From: Ichthyophis bannanicus
Taxonomy: Eukaryota > Chordata > Amphibia > Gymnophiona > Ichthyophiidae
Reading direction: 5' to 3'
DNA: 64,000 nucleotides
Assembly: GCA_033557465.1 (NCBI GenBank)
Contig: CM066033.1
Location: 16,865,080-16,929,079, forward strand
Both the position numbers and the translations under genes were made by a program. The first letter of the stretch is position 1; each line of letters opens with the position of its first letter. The notes beneath the pieces are model-generated. The model was not told the origin of the DNA. It made no database searches and saw only the letters and a list, made by a program, of their open reading frames with translations. Of the stretch, positions 11,006-19,677 are shown one piece after another.

Positions 11006-11023
11006 TTCCCGGCCAACGCACCA
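11006..11023 (-). other. Primer binding site, tRNA-Gly type
   Basis: Six bases after the 5' LTR in the provirus sense, the sequence is TGGTGCGTTGGCCGGGAA. The 3' end of vertebrate tRNA-Gly (GCC/CCC families) predicts the same 18 bases with one difference (A for G at the seventh base). No other common primer tRNA (Pro, Glu, His, Phe, Lys, Leu) fits nearly as well. Confidence 0.8.
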
Positions 11024-11029
11024 AGAATA

Positions 11030-11200
11030 TGTAGCAGCAGAGCGCAGACAAACCAATGATACCAGGAGTCTGTTCAGAAGGTCCAAATCATTTATTTGTG
11101 CACAAGTCTCAAGCAGAATCAAATTCAAAATGGCTGAGCAAAGTTCTCTGGCAATACAACAACTTTTATAGACTTTAGCTTCATTCTAGGTATAGAAAAA
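11030..11200 (-). repeat. Provirus 5' LTR, core promoter-R-U5 part
   Basis: Matches 1676-1846 of the 3' LTR with no substitution. It carries the TATA box (complement of 11163-11170) and the AATAAA signal (complement of 11091-11096). The DIRS insertion lies about 30 bases upstream of the TATA box in the provirus sense, so this piece is cut off from the rest of U3. Confidence 0.93.
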
Positions 11201-11230
11201 ATGGAAATTACACTAACCTGGTAATTGTAG

Positions 11231-11356
11231 TTCCTGTAGGATCCAGTTTAGTCCTCCACATTCGGGTAACGCCCCTTCCACTGCAGCCTGTAGACTGGAC
11301 CAATCAAATCTTCTGTAGTACATATCCAGCAGGAGCTCCCAGAAGCCCCCCAGTGT
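11231..11356. repeat. DIRS-1 left inverted terminal repeat
   Basis: About 126 bases complementary to 17064-17192, including 'atccagtttagtcctccaca' and 'ccaatcaaatcttctgtag'. The left end of the element extends about 30 bases further (11201-11230) with no counterpart at the right end, an asymmetry typical of DIRS ends. Confidence 0.92.
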
Positions 11357-11678
11357 ACTAGTAACAAAGCAAACTTAACGAAGCAACACATCAGATGGAT
11401 ATTAGGTTATCAATAAACTATGTACTTCCCCCCCTGAAATAACCAACTCCCTCCCCAAACGAGGAAGTCAGGACCCTGCATGGCGCCGGAAACGACGCCT
11501 TTAAATTTACACAGAGCTCCCCCCAGAAACTAAGGAGCTTACTGAACTCCCAAAATAAAGGGAAGAGCCATAGCGATAAGCACGACTGTCGACAGAGTCC
11601 GAACGGGACGAAAAACCATCCTACAGGCACCCGCTCGGGACAGCGCGCCGCAAGATCATACAGATAGTCGGGAGGGAA

Positions 11679-11774
11679 GGAGGACTAAACTGGATCCTAC
11701 AGGAACTACAATTACCAGGTTAGTGTAATTTCCATTTCCTGTGCGGATATCCAGTTTAGTCCTCCACATTCGGG
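11679..11774. repeat. DIRS-1 internal complementary region
   Basis: Bases 11679-11735 are the reverse complement of the left end (11201-11257). Bases 11736-11774 are the reverse complement of the right end (about 17154-17192). The join at 11735/11736 therefore records the head-to-tail junction of the element's circle. It lies just past the recombinase stop codon. In the DIRS replication model this region templates completion of both ends. Confidence 0.93.
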
Positions 11775-11788
11775 ATGTAACAGAGCAG

Positions 11789-12960
11789 TTAAGACCGGGC
11801 GGGACCTTGCAGGCCGGCGCGCAAAACCGCCGAACCAAAACAAGAATCCCGAGCCGCTGACACATCCAAGCGATAGTGCCTGCTGAAAGCATGCAGAGAC
11901 GACCAGGTGGCCGCCCTACCAATCTCAGCTGGAGGAACCAGACTATGCTCCGCCCAAGAGGCCGCCTGAGCCCGAGTAGAATGAGCTCGGAGCCCCTCTG
12001 GAACCGGCCGCCGCTGCAACAGATACGCGGACGCGATCGCTTCCTTGAGCCATCGTGCAATGGAGGCCTTAGCCGCCGCCTCCCCTTTTTTTGTACCCCC
12101 AAAGAGCACAAAAAGCCGATCAGTCTTCCGAAAGGACTCGGTAGACTGCAAGTACCGACGCAGCGTGCGGCCCACATCAAGGCGGTGAAGGTCCTTGTCC
12201 ACCGACTCGACCGAGCTCGCCGAAATCACTGGCAGAAAGACCGCCTGATTTAAGTGAAAGGGATACACCACCTTTGGAAGAAAGGAAGGAACCGGACGGA
12301 GCACAATCCGCTCTGTAGAAAAAGACAAGAAAGGCTCTCTGCAGGACAGGGCCTGCAGATCCGAAATACGCCGCGCCGAGCAAATGGCAACCAGAAAAAC
12401 CGTCTTCAATGTGAGATCCTTCAAAGACGCCCTCCGCAAGGGCTCAAATGGTTCCCGAACCATAGCCCGCAGAACTAAATTCAAATCCCACGAAGGAATC
12501 ACCGCTCTGCGGGAAGGCCGTAAATGAAAAACGGCGGTCAGGAATCGCCGCACATCCGCAGGAGCGCCGAGAAGGCGGCCCAAGACCTTGCCTCTATAAC
12601 ACGAAATCGCCGCCAGCTGAACCTTCAGGGAACTGGCCGCGAGACCTTTCTCGAACCCATCCTGAAGAAAGCTTAACACGACGGGCACAGAGACCGTCGC
12701 CGCCCGGACTCCCCGCCGGGAGCACCAGTCCTCAAAAATCCTCCAAATCCGAACATAAGTAAGAGAAGTGGACGACTTTCTTGCCCGCAGTAAGGTGGAA
12801 ATCACCGCGGGCGAATAACCCTTCTTTTTCAGCCGAGCCCTCTCAATGGCCAAACCGTAAGCGAGAATCGAGCCACCTGGGGCATCCGCAAGGGGCCCTG
12901 AAGGAGAAGGTCCGGCAACGCCGGGAGGCGCCACGGCACGCCGTCTCGAAGCCGGACGAG
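11789..12960 (-). CDS. DIRS-1 tyrosine recombinase
   Basis: The last roughly 390 codons of a frame that is open all the way to 14668. The N-terminal SAM-like core-binding part contains SLTYVRIWRIFEDWC. The catalytic part has the first Arg in SARRISDLQAL, the H-x-x-R box in HSTRAQAASWAE, and the nucleophile Tyr in FSRHYRLDV near the C-terminus. So the R...HxxR...Y set is complete. It would cut and rejoin the DIRS circle at the target without duplicating it. No ATG lies near the domain start; initiation probably lies upstream in the region overlapping the RT frame, or depends on frameshifting. The overlap with the RT-methyltransferase frame is at least 130 bases. No stop interrupts the catalytic domain. 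Confidence 0.88.
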
Positions 12961-14967
12961 GTCGGCATACCAGGGCCTCCGGGGCCAATCCGGAGCCACC
13001 AGCAGCACTCGGCCCTGATGGCACTCGATGCGCTGAACGACCCGGCCGATCAGCACCCATGGAGGGAAGACATACAGGAGCCCGGACGTCGGCCACGGCT
13101 GAATGAGAGCGTCGAGTCCTTCGGACATGCGCTCCCGCCGTCTGCTGAAGAAGCGATTCGTCTTGGCCGATTGGAAGGTCGCCATTAGATCCATGACGGG
13201 CGGACCCCACCGCCGCACTATTTGCGCATACACCTGTGGATTTAACTCCCACTCTCCGGGGTCCACCCGCACTCTGCTGAGGAAGTCGGCCTGGACATTT
13301 TCTGCGCCGGCTATGTGCGCCGCCGAGATCGCCGGCAGGCGAGTCTGCACCCAACTGAATAAGGCCGTCGCCTCCGTTTCCAGGGCCACACTCCCTGTGC
13401 CCCCTTGGCGATTGATGTACGCCACCGTGGTCGCATTGTCCGACCAGACGCGGACTGCCCGACCCAGAATCAGAGGCTCCAGGGCCAACAGGGCCAGCCT
13501 GACCGCCCGAAGCTCGAGACGGTTGATCGACCAAGCAGCTTCCCGAGAGGACCACACCCCCTGCGTGAAGCGGGCCTCGCAGTGCGCTCCCCAGCCGGCT
13601 AGGCTCGCATCCGTAGTGAGGGGAACCCACAGAGGAGGCTCCAAGGGTATCCCCCTCGTCAGGTTCTCGGAGGAAAGCCACCATTGAAGCGACCGTCGCA
13701 CTGCCTTCGGACAGGGCAGTCTCTTGTGCAAGGAATCGCACTGGTTGGACCAGCGGCGAAGGAGTGCCCTCTGTAGCGGGCGCATGTGAAACCGCGCCCA
13801 CGGTACCACCTCCAAGGTCGCCGCCATCGTTCCTAGAAGCCGTAGATACCACCACGCCGACGGAGCGGGCATCCCCCGAAAAAGCCGGACAAGAGCCCGC
13901 AACGCCAGGACGCGGCGCTCGGGGAGACACACCAGTCCCCGAGCGGTGTCGAAGCGCACTCCCAGATACTCCAGGTCCTGCGAGGGACGCAGACAACTCT
14001 TTCTTTCGTTCACCACCCAGCCGAGAGAACGCAGCAGAGCCACTACCCTGCTCGTGACTCGCAGGCACTCCCGACTGGATTTTGCCCGTATCAACCAGTC
14101 GTCGAGGTATGGATGGACCAAAATGCCCTCCTTGCGCAAGGCCGCCGCAACGACCACCATCACCTTTGTGAATGTGCGCGGAGCCGTAGCCAAGCCGAAC
14201 GGCATGGCCCGGAACTGGAAGTGGCCCCACGGAAACGCAAAGCGGAGAAACCGCTGATGAGATGGATGTATCGGAATGTGCAAATAGGCCTCGGTGAGAT
14301 CGAGGGACGTCAAAAACTCCCCCTGTCGCACCGCTACAATGACTGACCGCAAGGTTTCCATCCGGAAATGCGGCACCCGGAGCGCGCGATTTACGCCTTT
14401 GAGGTCCAAAATCGGACGCAGAGAGTCGCCCTTTTTGGGAACCACAAAATAGATGGAGTAGCGACCGGCGCCTCTTTCCAAGGGAGGAACCGGTACCACC
14501 GCTCCCAGCGCTAGCAACCGATCCAGGGTCACGCGGATGTCCCGCGTTTTTTGCTCGCCCCTGCTGGGAGACAGAACAAATGAATCCGGAAGCGGGAACG
14601 CAAATTCCAGAGCGTAACCCTCTCCTATAACTTGCAGCACCCAACGATCCGACGTGATTTGGGCCCAAGAGGAAAGAAAGTCGCGCAAGCGACCCCCGAT
14701 AATCGGGCCTCCCTCCAGAGCCTGCTTCGCGTCATTGTGGCTTGCGTCCAAAGGAAGAGCCCGAGGAAGAGGCGGTTCCGGAGAAGCCTCTGCCGGCTCC
14801 CCTGAAAGGACGAAACCCTTGAGTACGGGCTCCAAACCGGCCACGCTGCGAAGCCCACAGGCGGGAGGAACGAAACCTGCGCTGATCCCGAAAGGACCCC
14901 CGTGCCGAGGAGGAGGACCTGTTGGACCTTGGTCTATCCTCCGGGAGTCGGCCCCCCTTGGACTCAC
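12829..14967 (-). CDS. DIRS-1 reverse transcriptase-RNase H-methyltransferase-like protein
   Basis: An uninterrupted 712-codon frame overlapping the gag end by 236 bases in another frame. RT motifs: LRPILDLKGVNRAL, SLDLTEAYLHIPI, FRAMPFGLATAPRTFTK and catalytic HPYLDDWLIRA. RNase H: LTTDASLAGWGAHC, the Glu in NRLELRAV, and SDNATTVAYINRQGG. The C-terminal 120 residues (from about VMDLMATFQSAKTNRFFS, with YVFPPWVLI) match the methyltransferase-like domain that vertebrate DIRS elements carry after RNase H; PPW takes the place of the DPPY-type motif. It copies the element RNA, probably into a circle. With gag and recombinase also open, DIRS-1 looks coding-competent. Confidence 0.9.
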   Translation of the reverse strand: MSPRGADSRRIDQGPTGPPPRHGGPFGISAGFVPPACGLRSVAGLEPVLKGFVLSGEPAEASPEPPLPRALPLDASHNDAKQALEGGPIIGGRLRDFLSSWAQITSDRWVLQVIGEGYALEFAFPLPDSFVLSPSRGEQKTRDIRVTLDRLLALGAVVPVPPLERGAGRYSIYFVVPKKGDSLRPILDLKGVNRALRVPHFRMETLRSVIVAVRQGEFLTSLDLTEAYLHIPIHPSHQRFLRFAFPWGHFQFRAMPFGLATAPRTFTKVMVVVAAALRKEGILVHPYLDDWLIRAKSSRECLRVTSRVVALLRSLGWVVNERKSCLRPSQDLEYLGVRFDTARGLVCLPERRVLALRALVRLFRGMPAPSAWWYLRLLGTMAATLEVVPWARFHMRPLQRALLRRWSNQCDSLHKRLPCPKAVRRSLQWWLSSENLTRGIPLEPPLWVPLTTDASLAGWGAHCEARFTQGVWSSREAAWSINRLELRAVRLALLALEPLILGRAVRVWSDNATTVAYINRQGGTGSVALETEATALFSWVQTRLPAISAAHIAGAENVQADFLSRVRVDPGEWELNPQVYAQIVRRWGPPVMDLMATFQSAKTNRFFSRRRERMSEGLDALIQPWPTSGLLYVFPPWVLIGRVVQRIECHQGRVLLVAPDWPRRPWYADLVRLRDGVPWRLPALPDLLLQGPLRMPQVARFSLTVWPLRGLG

Positions 14968-16231
14968 CGAGATCCTTTACCAATTTCTCGAGAGCCTCCC
15001 CAAATAACAATCTGCCCTTAAAGGGCAGCTTACTGAGGCGGGACTTGGAAGAACCGTCCGCCGCCCAGTTGCGCAACCAGAGGGACCGGCGTGCCGCAAC
15101 CGCGGATGCCATGCTGTTAGCCAACGCGCGGATTAAATCATAAAACAGATCCGCCAGATAGGCCGAGCCGGACTCCAGCCGGGTAACCTCCAACAGGCCC
15201 TGCTGGTCCAGCCCGGGGCTCGAGCGCAAATGCTGCGACCACCGCAGACACGACCGAGCCACCCAGGCCCCACAGATAGAGGCTTGCAACGACACGGCAT
15301 CAGTATCGAAGGTTTGCTTGAGCAAATTATCCATCTTCTTGTCCTGACCGTCCTTGAGGGCCGCCGCCCCCTCAACCGGGATGGTGGTTTTCTTGGTCAC
15401 TGCGGAAACCGCAGCATCCACTCGGGGGGACTTGAACAAATCCCTGTCCTTGTCGGCAAGGGGATAAAGCCGATTCATGGTCCGAATCCCCTTCAAACCG
15501 GATTCCGGGTGCTCCCACTCCGCCTGGATCATCTGATCCACCACGCGGTGGACGGGAAAGACCACCTGGGAATCCCTGACTGCCTGAATTAGAGGATCCT
15601 CAAGACTCTCCTCCTCCAGGGGCCGCACCGCCGAAAGGTTAAGCGCCTGCAGGGACTCCGTGACCAGAGGAATCAGCTCGTCCCTACGGAACACTCGAAT
15701 GACCCGAGCCTGGTCCTCCGGCTCAAGGATCTCCCCGTCCTCCAACTCTTCCGCTTCAGTCTCAGGATCGCCCTCTGCCTCTGACTCCAGAAGACCCAGG
15801 GCGTCCTGCTCCTGTTCCCCCAACCGAAGTCGCTTGCCCCCGGGCTGTGAGGCGCACCTAGCCGCCCCAGAGGACCCCGAGGGGAGAGAGGGGGGCCAAA
15901 CTGCCGGCAACTGACCGGACCTGCTCAAGCGAAATGCCTGATGCATGAGGAGCACAAAATCCGGGGAGAAATCCATAGGCGGGGTAGCTACAGCCGCCTG
16001 CTGGAGCGCGGCTCCCGACCCACTGGCCGGTGGAACCGACCCAGACTGAGGGATGCTCGGGGAAAGAACACTGTCCCCTGAATTAGAAGCATCCCCAGGG
16101 GTAGCCTGATCCTGAATACTCACAGATTGCTCTAAGTCTGCGGGCACTGCAGCACAGCCCCTGCAGATGCCAGAGTCAGTCCCTGCTGCTCTGCGGGACC
16201 CACAAATCACGCACTGGGGCTTGGAAGCCAT
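14732..16231 (-). CDS. DIRS-1 Gag-like protein
   Basis: About 499 codons from the ATG at 16231 (the frame is open a little further up without a better ATG). The N-terminus has a CxxC...CxxC zinc-binding-like motif (CVIC...CRGC). An acidic stretch (EAEGDPETEAEELEDGEI) follows, then a globular central part with repeated Leu-rich helices. The Arg/Ser/Gly-rich basic C-terminus (SSSSARGSFRDQRRFRSSR) probably binds nucleic acid. Its position as first frame in the element and its basic tail support a Gag role. DIRS gag proteins are poorly conserved, so this rests mainly on context. Confidence 0.75.
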   Translation of the reverse strand: MASKPQCVICGSRRAAGTDSGICRGCAAVPADLEQSVSIQDQATPGDASNSGDSVLSPSIPQSGSVPPASGSGAALQQAAVATPPMDFSPDFVLLMHQAFRLSRSGQLPAVWPPSLPSGSSGAARCASQPGGKRLRLGEQEQDALGLLESEAEGDPETEAEELEDGEILEPEDQARVIRVFRRDELIPLVTESLQALNLSAVRPLEEESLEDPLIQAVRDSQVVFPVHRVVDQMIQAEWEHPESGLKGIRTMNRLYPLADKDRDLFKSPRVDAAVSAVTKKTTIPVEGAAALKDGQDKKMDNLLKQTFDTDAVSLQASICGAWVARSCLRWSQHLRSSPGLDQQGLLEVTRLESGSAYLADLFYDLIRALANSMASAVAARRSLWLRNWAADGSSKSRLSKLPFKGRLLFGEALEKLVKDLGESKGGRLPEDRPRSNRSSSSARGSFRDQRRFRSSRLWASQRGRFGARTQGFRPFRGAGRGFSGTASSSGSSFGRKPQ

Positions 16232-16327
16232 CCCAAGGCCACCTCTGCCCAGTGGGATAGAAGAAAACAGCCACAGGGAAGCCCACACCACAGGGGCAAT
16301 CCTATGCAAATCAGCCCCGATTTAAAA

Positions 16328-16360
16328 TTAAAACTTTTTTTTTTTTTTTTTTTTTACAAG
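16328..16360. repeat. Poly-T tract in the DIRS-1 leader
   Basis: A run of more than 20 T on the plus strand (poly-A in the element sense) in the leader upstream of gag. Length is likely to vary with sequencing and replication. Confidence 0.7.
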
Positions 16361-17063
16361 AAACAAAATATGCCCCAGACTCCCTGGGGTGCCCTGAGCA
16401 AAATCGCCAGCAAAAGGAACCCCAAAAACGCTAGGGGAACCTGTGCACAAGTGCTCAAAAGTGCCTCTAAAGCACACTTTTAAAATCCAAAATGGCCGCC
16501 GCACTTTTTCAGCCGCGGTAAAAAACGGCGCGAAAATACAAAGGCCACCAAATAATATGGAAAATAACCAAAACGACCCTCTAATACAGGGCAAACGACC
16601 AAATTAAAGGAAAATTGCCAAATGGGCTCAGGAGAGCCTATAGAAATGCTGGCAGCTCAGGCAGAGCACTGCACACAAGAAGAAATGAAATGAAAATCTC
16701 CTACCAGCTCAGGAACAGCAAGGACTCAGTCAAAATCTCCCAGTGCCAGCCACTGCTGTATCAGGTATGGCTTTACCCCGTACTGTCCAGGGGGAGCTCA
16801 CCCAGGGCTGTTAAAATATGCTAGGCAGGGAAACAGGAGCCAACAGGTCTGACTTCCCCCTAGACTCCTTTGGCAATGCTCCAGAGAGACAGGCTTCTGC
16901 TTTCTTTTCCTTTTAAAGACACAGCTAGCTATTAAATAAACAGCAAATAAATGTCCCAAAAACAAACCCTAAAAGACTAACTAACAAGTGTTGCTCCTGC
17001 AATGGTCACTCAGTGTGCCCAGGAGGACACACTTTTACGTCTGCAGACTGCAAGAGACTGGAC

Positions 17064-17192
17064 ACACTGGGGGGCTTCTGGGAGCTCCTGCTGGATATGT
17101 ACTACAGAAGATTTGATTGGTCCAGTCTACAGACTGCAGTGGAAGGGGCGTTACCCGAATGTGGAGGACTAAACTGGATATCCGCACAGGAA
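17064..17192. repeat. DIRS-1 right inverted terminal repeat
   Basis: Reverse complement of the left repeat at 11231-11356, with only a few differences (for example 'tccgcacagg' against 'cctacagg' near the tip). Ends flush with the LTR sequence. Confidence 0.92.
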
Positions 17193-17552
17193 CATTTCAT
17201 TGGTCCCGGTAACCTCCCGTACCTCCCGTACCTCTTCTATTGGTCCCGGTACTGATATGATTATCCAATTATATTCTTTCAGTGGGCTCAGCACCTGCTT
17301 ACCCCCCTTCTAGTCCCAATTACAATGGTCAGTTCACTAACTGTCAGCAGTTTTAAACATGAATTTCTGTATTTTTCCATCCGTTCTGCTTGTCTAAGCT
17401 AATTCAATACTTTTACTGAGTTCTTAGTTCTATAGCAGCATATTGGGGGATGTGCAATTCCTATGGGCCTCTTCACAAGCTTCATTTACAGGTCAAGCTA
17501 GTTAGGCTTGCTTATGTCAGACACTGTGAATCACAGGCCTACACCTGCCACA
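17193..17552 (-). repeat. Provirus 5' LTR, upstream U3 part
   Basis: Continues the LTR after the DIRS insertion. It matches 1847-2269 without substitution but lacks 72 bases (1988-2059 of the other copy) and has one additional 'cctcccgta' repeat. Ends in CCACA followed by the ACAC target duplication. Confidence 0.92.
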
Positions 17553-17846
17553 ACACTGTCTTTTATCTGTAATTTTGCAGGTGAATGAGTATTATCACTC
17601 AGATAAAGACACTTTTGATTTAAAAAAAAATTCATCTACTAGTGCTTTGTCAAGAAATTGTCACTGTGGCATGTCGGCCACTTATCTCAAATCTTCTTTC
17701 CGGTGTTCTGCTGCTTTCTTGAACGTTGGGTGCCTTAGGAACCCCTCGGCTCCAGTGTTGTCCAGCTGTAGTCAAGATACCCACTTCCTATCTTTAAAAA
17801 TCAATAAGAGACTATTTCCCTGCTAATAATGAACATTTTTATAGGA
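17553..17846. other. Non-coding flank, nothing recognised
   Basis: Unique-looking AT-rich sequence between the provirus and the next SINE. It directly follows the provirus target duplication. Confidence 0.4.
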
Positions 17847-17859
17847 TCTACAAGATATA

Positions 17860-18075
17860 GGGAGGAGCAGCCTAGTGGTTAGAACACTGGCTTGGTAACC
17901 AAGCAACAGGGGTTCAATTCCCACTAGCACTCCTTGTGGCCTTGGGCAAGTCACTTAACCCTCCACTACCTCAGAAGAAAAGCCTGGCAATCTACTTCCA
18001 ATGACACTGCCAAAAAAACCCAGGAGCTTCTGGATCACCAGGAGTCAGGACTGACTCAAAGGCACACATTGCATT
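17860..18075 (+). mobile_element. tRNA-derived SINE with 13-bp target duplication
   Basis: The head carries RNA polymerase III-like boxes (GCCTAGTGGTTAGAAC and GGTTCAATTCC). The core 'ccttgggcaagtcacttaac' is also found in MIR/CORE-SINEs. The tail has 'caggagtcaggactgactca'. It is flanked by a perfect 13-bp duplication 'tctacaagatata' (17847-17859 and 18076-18088), so both ends are exact. It sits inside an older L2-like fragment. Confidence 0.85.
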
Positions 18076-18088
18076 TCTACAAGATATA

Positions 18089-18330
18089 TGCAGCGCTGCA
18101 CAGACACATGTAAAAGACGGCCTCTGCTCATCAGAGCTTACAATCTAGTCAAGACAGACAACACAATAGCTGTAGACATGGGATACATCTAGGGGGAATG
18201 GTAAGGAAACACAAAGGAGATCAGGTGAGTCAAGATCCAAAAGCAGCAGCGAAAAGGTGAGTTTTCAGCCTGGATTTGAAATAGGTCAGAGAAGACACCT
18301 GATGTGCAGACTCGGGTAGTTTGTTACAGG
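18089..18330. mobile_element. L2-like LINE 3' fragment
   Basis: Contains 'gcctctgctcatcagagctt' and a 'gtgagttttcagcctggatt' phrase like the 3' coding ends of the L2 copies at 20948 and 47975. Decayed, with no open frame. Assignment is by resemblance only. Confidence 0.4.
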
Positions 18331-19668
18331 CACCATGGCCAAGGTCCCTCCCCTTTTCCTCCTGTCACCAACTGCTCCGTTTTGTTCTATGCTCCTGGTA
18401 ACCGAGGCCCTTTCTCTCCGTGGTACCTCTCCCCACCCCCTTTTTCTTTGGTGAGGTTCCACCTGCGGTGCTGAACTCTCCCCCATCCCTGCCCCTTGGC
18501 AGGACCTCACCGCCTGTCGAAAAAGGAAAGGGGCAAGTGGCTCTTGCCGCCTCCCCTTTATCTCCGGCACAGCCCCCCCTTCCCTCCCTCATCTTTCTTG
18601 ACTGCTTCCTTGGAGGCCCTTCCGCATCCAGCCACCCTGTTATGGGACGTGAACCCAATCAGTGCCGGCCCACCATTAAGTCCTCATTCCCCATACATTC
18701 ACACACACACACACACACACATATTCCTTATTTGTCCTGTTTCCTTATTTGATACTTCATTTCAACTAGTTAGCCGTTCATTTTAAAGGTTTTAGACTGT
18801 ACTGAACCCTTTCATTTATTTTTAATGTGACTGCCAGTCTGGTTTTTTTATTTTCATTTTCAACCTCTTTTCCTTTTTATTTGGCCCCTCAGCATCACCT
18901 TGATGCTATGGCAAACCTGGGCAGCCAGAAAGCAAGCTCCCCCTGCCTCCCTACAGCACAAATTCAGGCCGAATCTGCCCTGCTTTTAAAAGCATGGCCA
19001 GGCATTTTTAAACTTTTTTCTCTGCCACTACAATCAGATTACACATTGCCTGATAGCCAGCTGATTACACTCTTTATTCAATTTCTATTCGTAAGAGTTT
19101 CCAGTTGTGTGATCTTGTCCCTGAAAGAAATTGTGATATATGGCTGCTTCTTGGGATGTGATATGTGCACAACTCTGGACTCTTGATTTCCTGCATAGAT
19201 CTAATGAAACGTGTGTCTGAATATTCAGTTAAATCTAAAAGTGCAATACCTGTGCAGAAAGATTTAGGACAGTTATAATGTATGTGTGGATGGAATTTCC
19301 AGGAAAAGTTTAGCTAAAAATCTAGCTCAGGGGCTGATGCACTACTTTATGGGATCTCCTGTAAGGTTTCAGTCTTTTTGCAGAAAAATCAGCAATAGAT
19401 ATCTATAAAAATTGAGTTGGGCAATAAATTATATTTGAAAATTTGTTAGTTCTATGAGGAGGGGTGTTGTAGCTTGCTAATTGAAAGCCCCCCAAAAAAT
19501 AAGATTGAGAAAATAAACAGTTTGAAGGGCATAGAGTGTTTCTGCCTCCTTGTTTTAAGCTTCGGAGTGTTGTTGTGACTGTGTAATACTGTACACTTAG
19601 GGCTCGATTTTCAGCTGTCTGGATCTTCGAAGGGCTATGTGCCCCTTCAGTGCAATGCCCTCCTAGTC
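18331..19668. other. Non-coding stretch with a CA microsatellite
   Basis: No gene or element is recognised. A dinucleotide (CA)n run lies at about 18701-18722. Confidence 0.45.
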
Positions 19669-19677
19669 AATCTCTAA

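Larger units (their letters stand above)
11201..17192 (-). mobile_element. DIRS retrotransposon 1, complete, inserted in the provirus LTR
   Basis: A 5,992-bp minus-strand element with gag, RT-RNase H-methyltransferase-like and tyrosine recombinase frames, inverted terminal repeats, and an internal complementary region that joins copies of both ends. Comparison with the intact LTR (1846/1847) shows no target duplication and no base lost. This is expected for integration of a circular intermediate by a tyrosine recombinase, and differs from LTR or LINE insertion. The junction lies in an A-tract (GAAAAAC target; the circle junction contains GGAAATGG), so the exact crossover can slide by a few bases. 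Confidence 0.95.
1676..17552 (-). mobile_element. Gammaretrovirus-like endogenous provirus, full structure, with a nested DIRS
   Basis: On the minus strand the order is 5' LTR (right), primer site, gag, pro-pol, env, polypurine tract, 3' LTR (left). The LTRs run TG...CA, and the flanks show a 4-bp target duplication ACAC (1672-1675 and 17553-17556). The gammaretroviral assignment rests on a myristoylatable matrix, a single CCHC nucleocapsid finger, a UAG codon between gag and protease in one frame, a YVDD reverse transcriptase and an Env with a CXXC motif. Gag and env are open, while pol has five disabling lesions. A 5,992-bp DIRS element (11201-17192) interrupts the 5' LTR. Excluding it, the provirus is about 9.9 kb. 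Confidence 0.95.

Noticed and set aside
12960..14668. Long upstream part of the DIRS-1 recombinase frame as a separate protein
   Set aside because: It lies wholly over the RT-RNase H frame, is low-complexity and matches nothing; kept as a finding about the overlap, not as a gene.
17860..17940. Functional tRNA gene
   Set aside because: The A and B boxes belong to a SINE with a perfect 13-bp target duplication; no cloverleaf-competent tRNA end is present.
18420..18786. 110-codon Pro/Ser-rich frame
   Set aside because: Runs through a CA microsatellite and has no domain; incidental.
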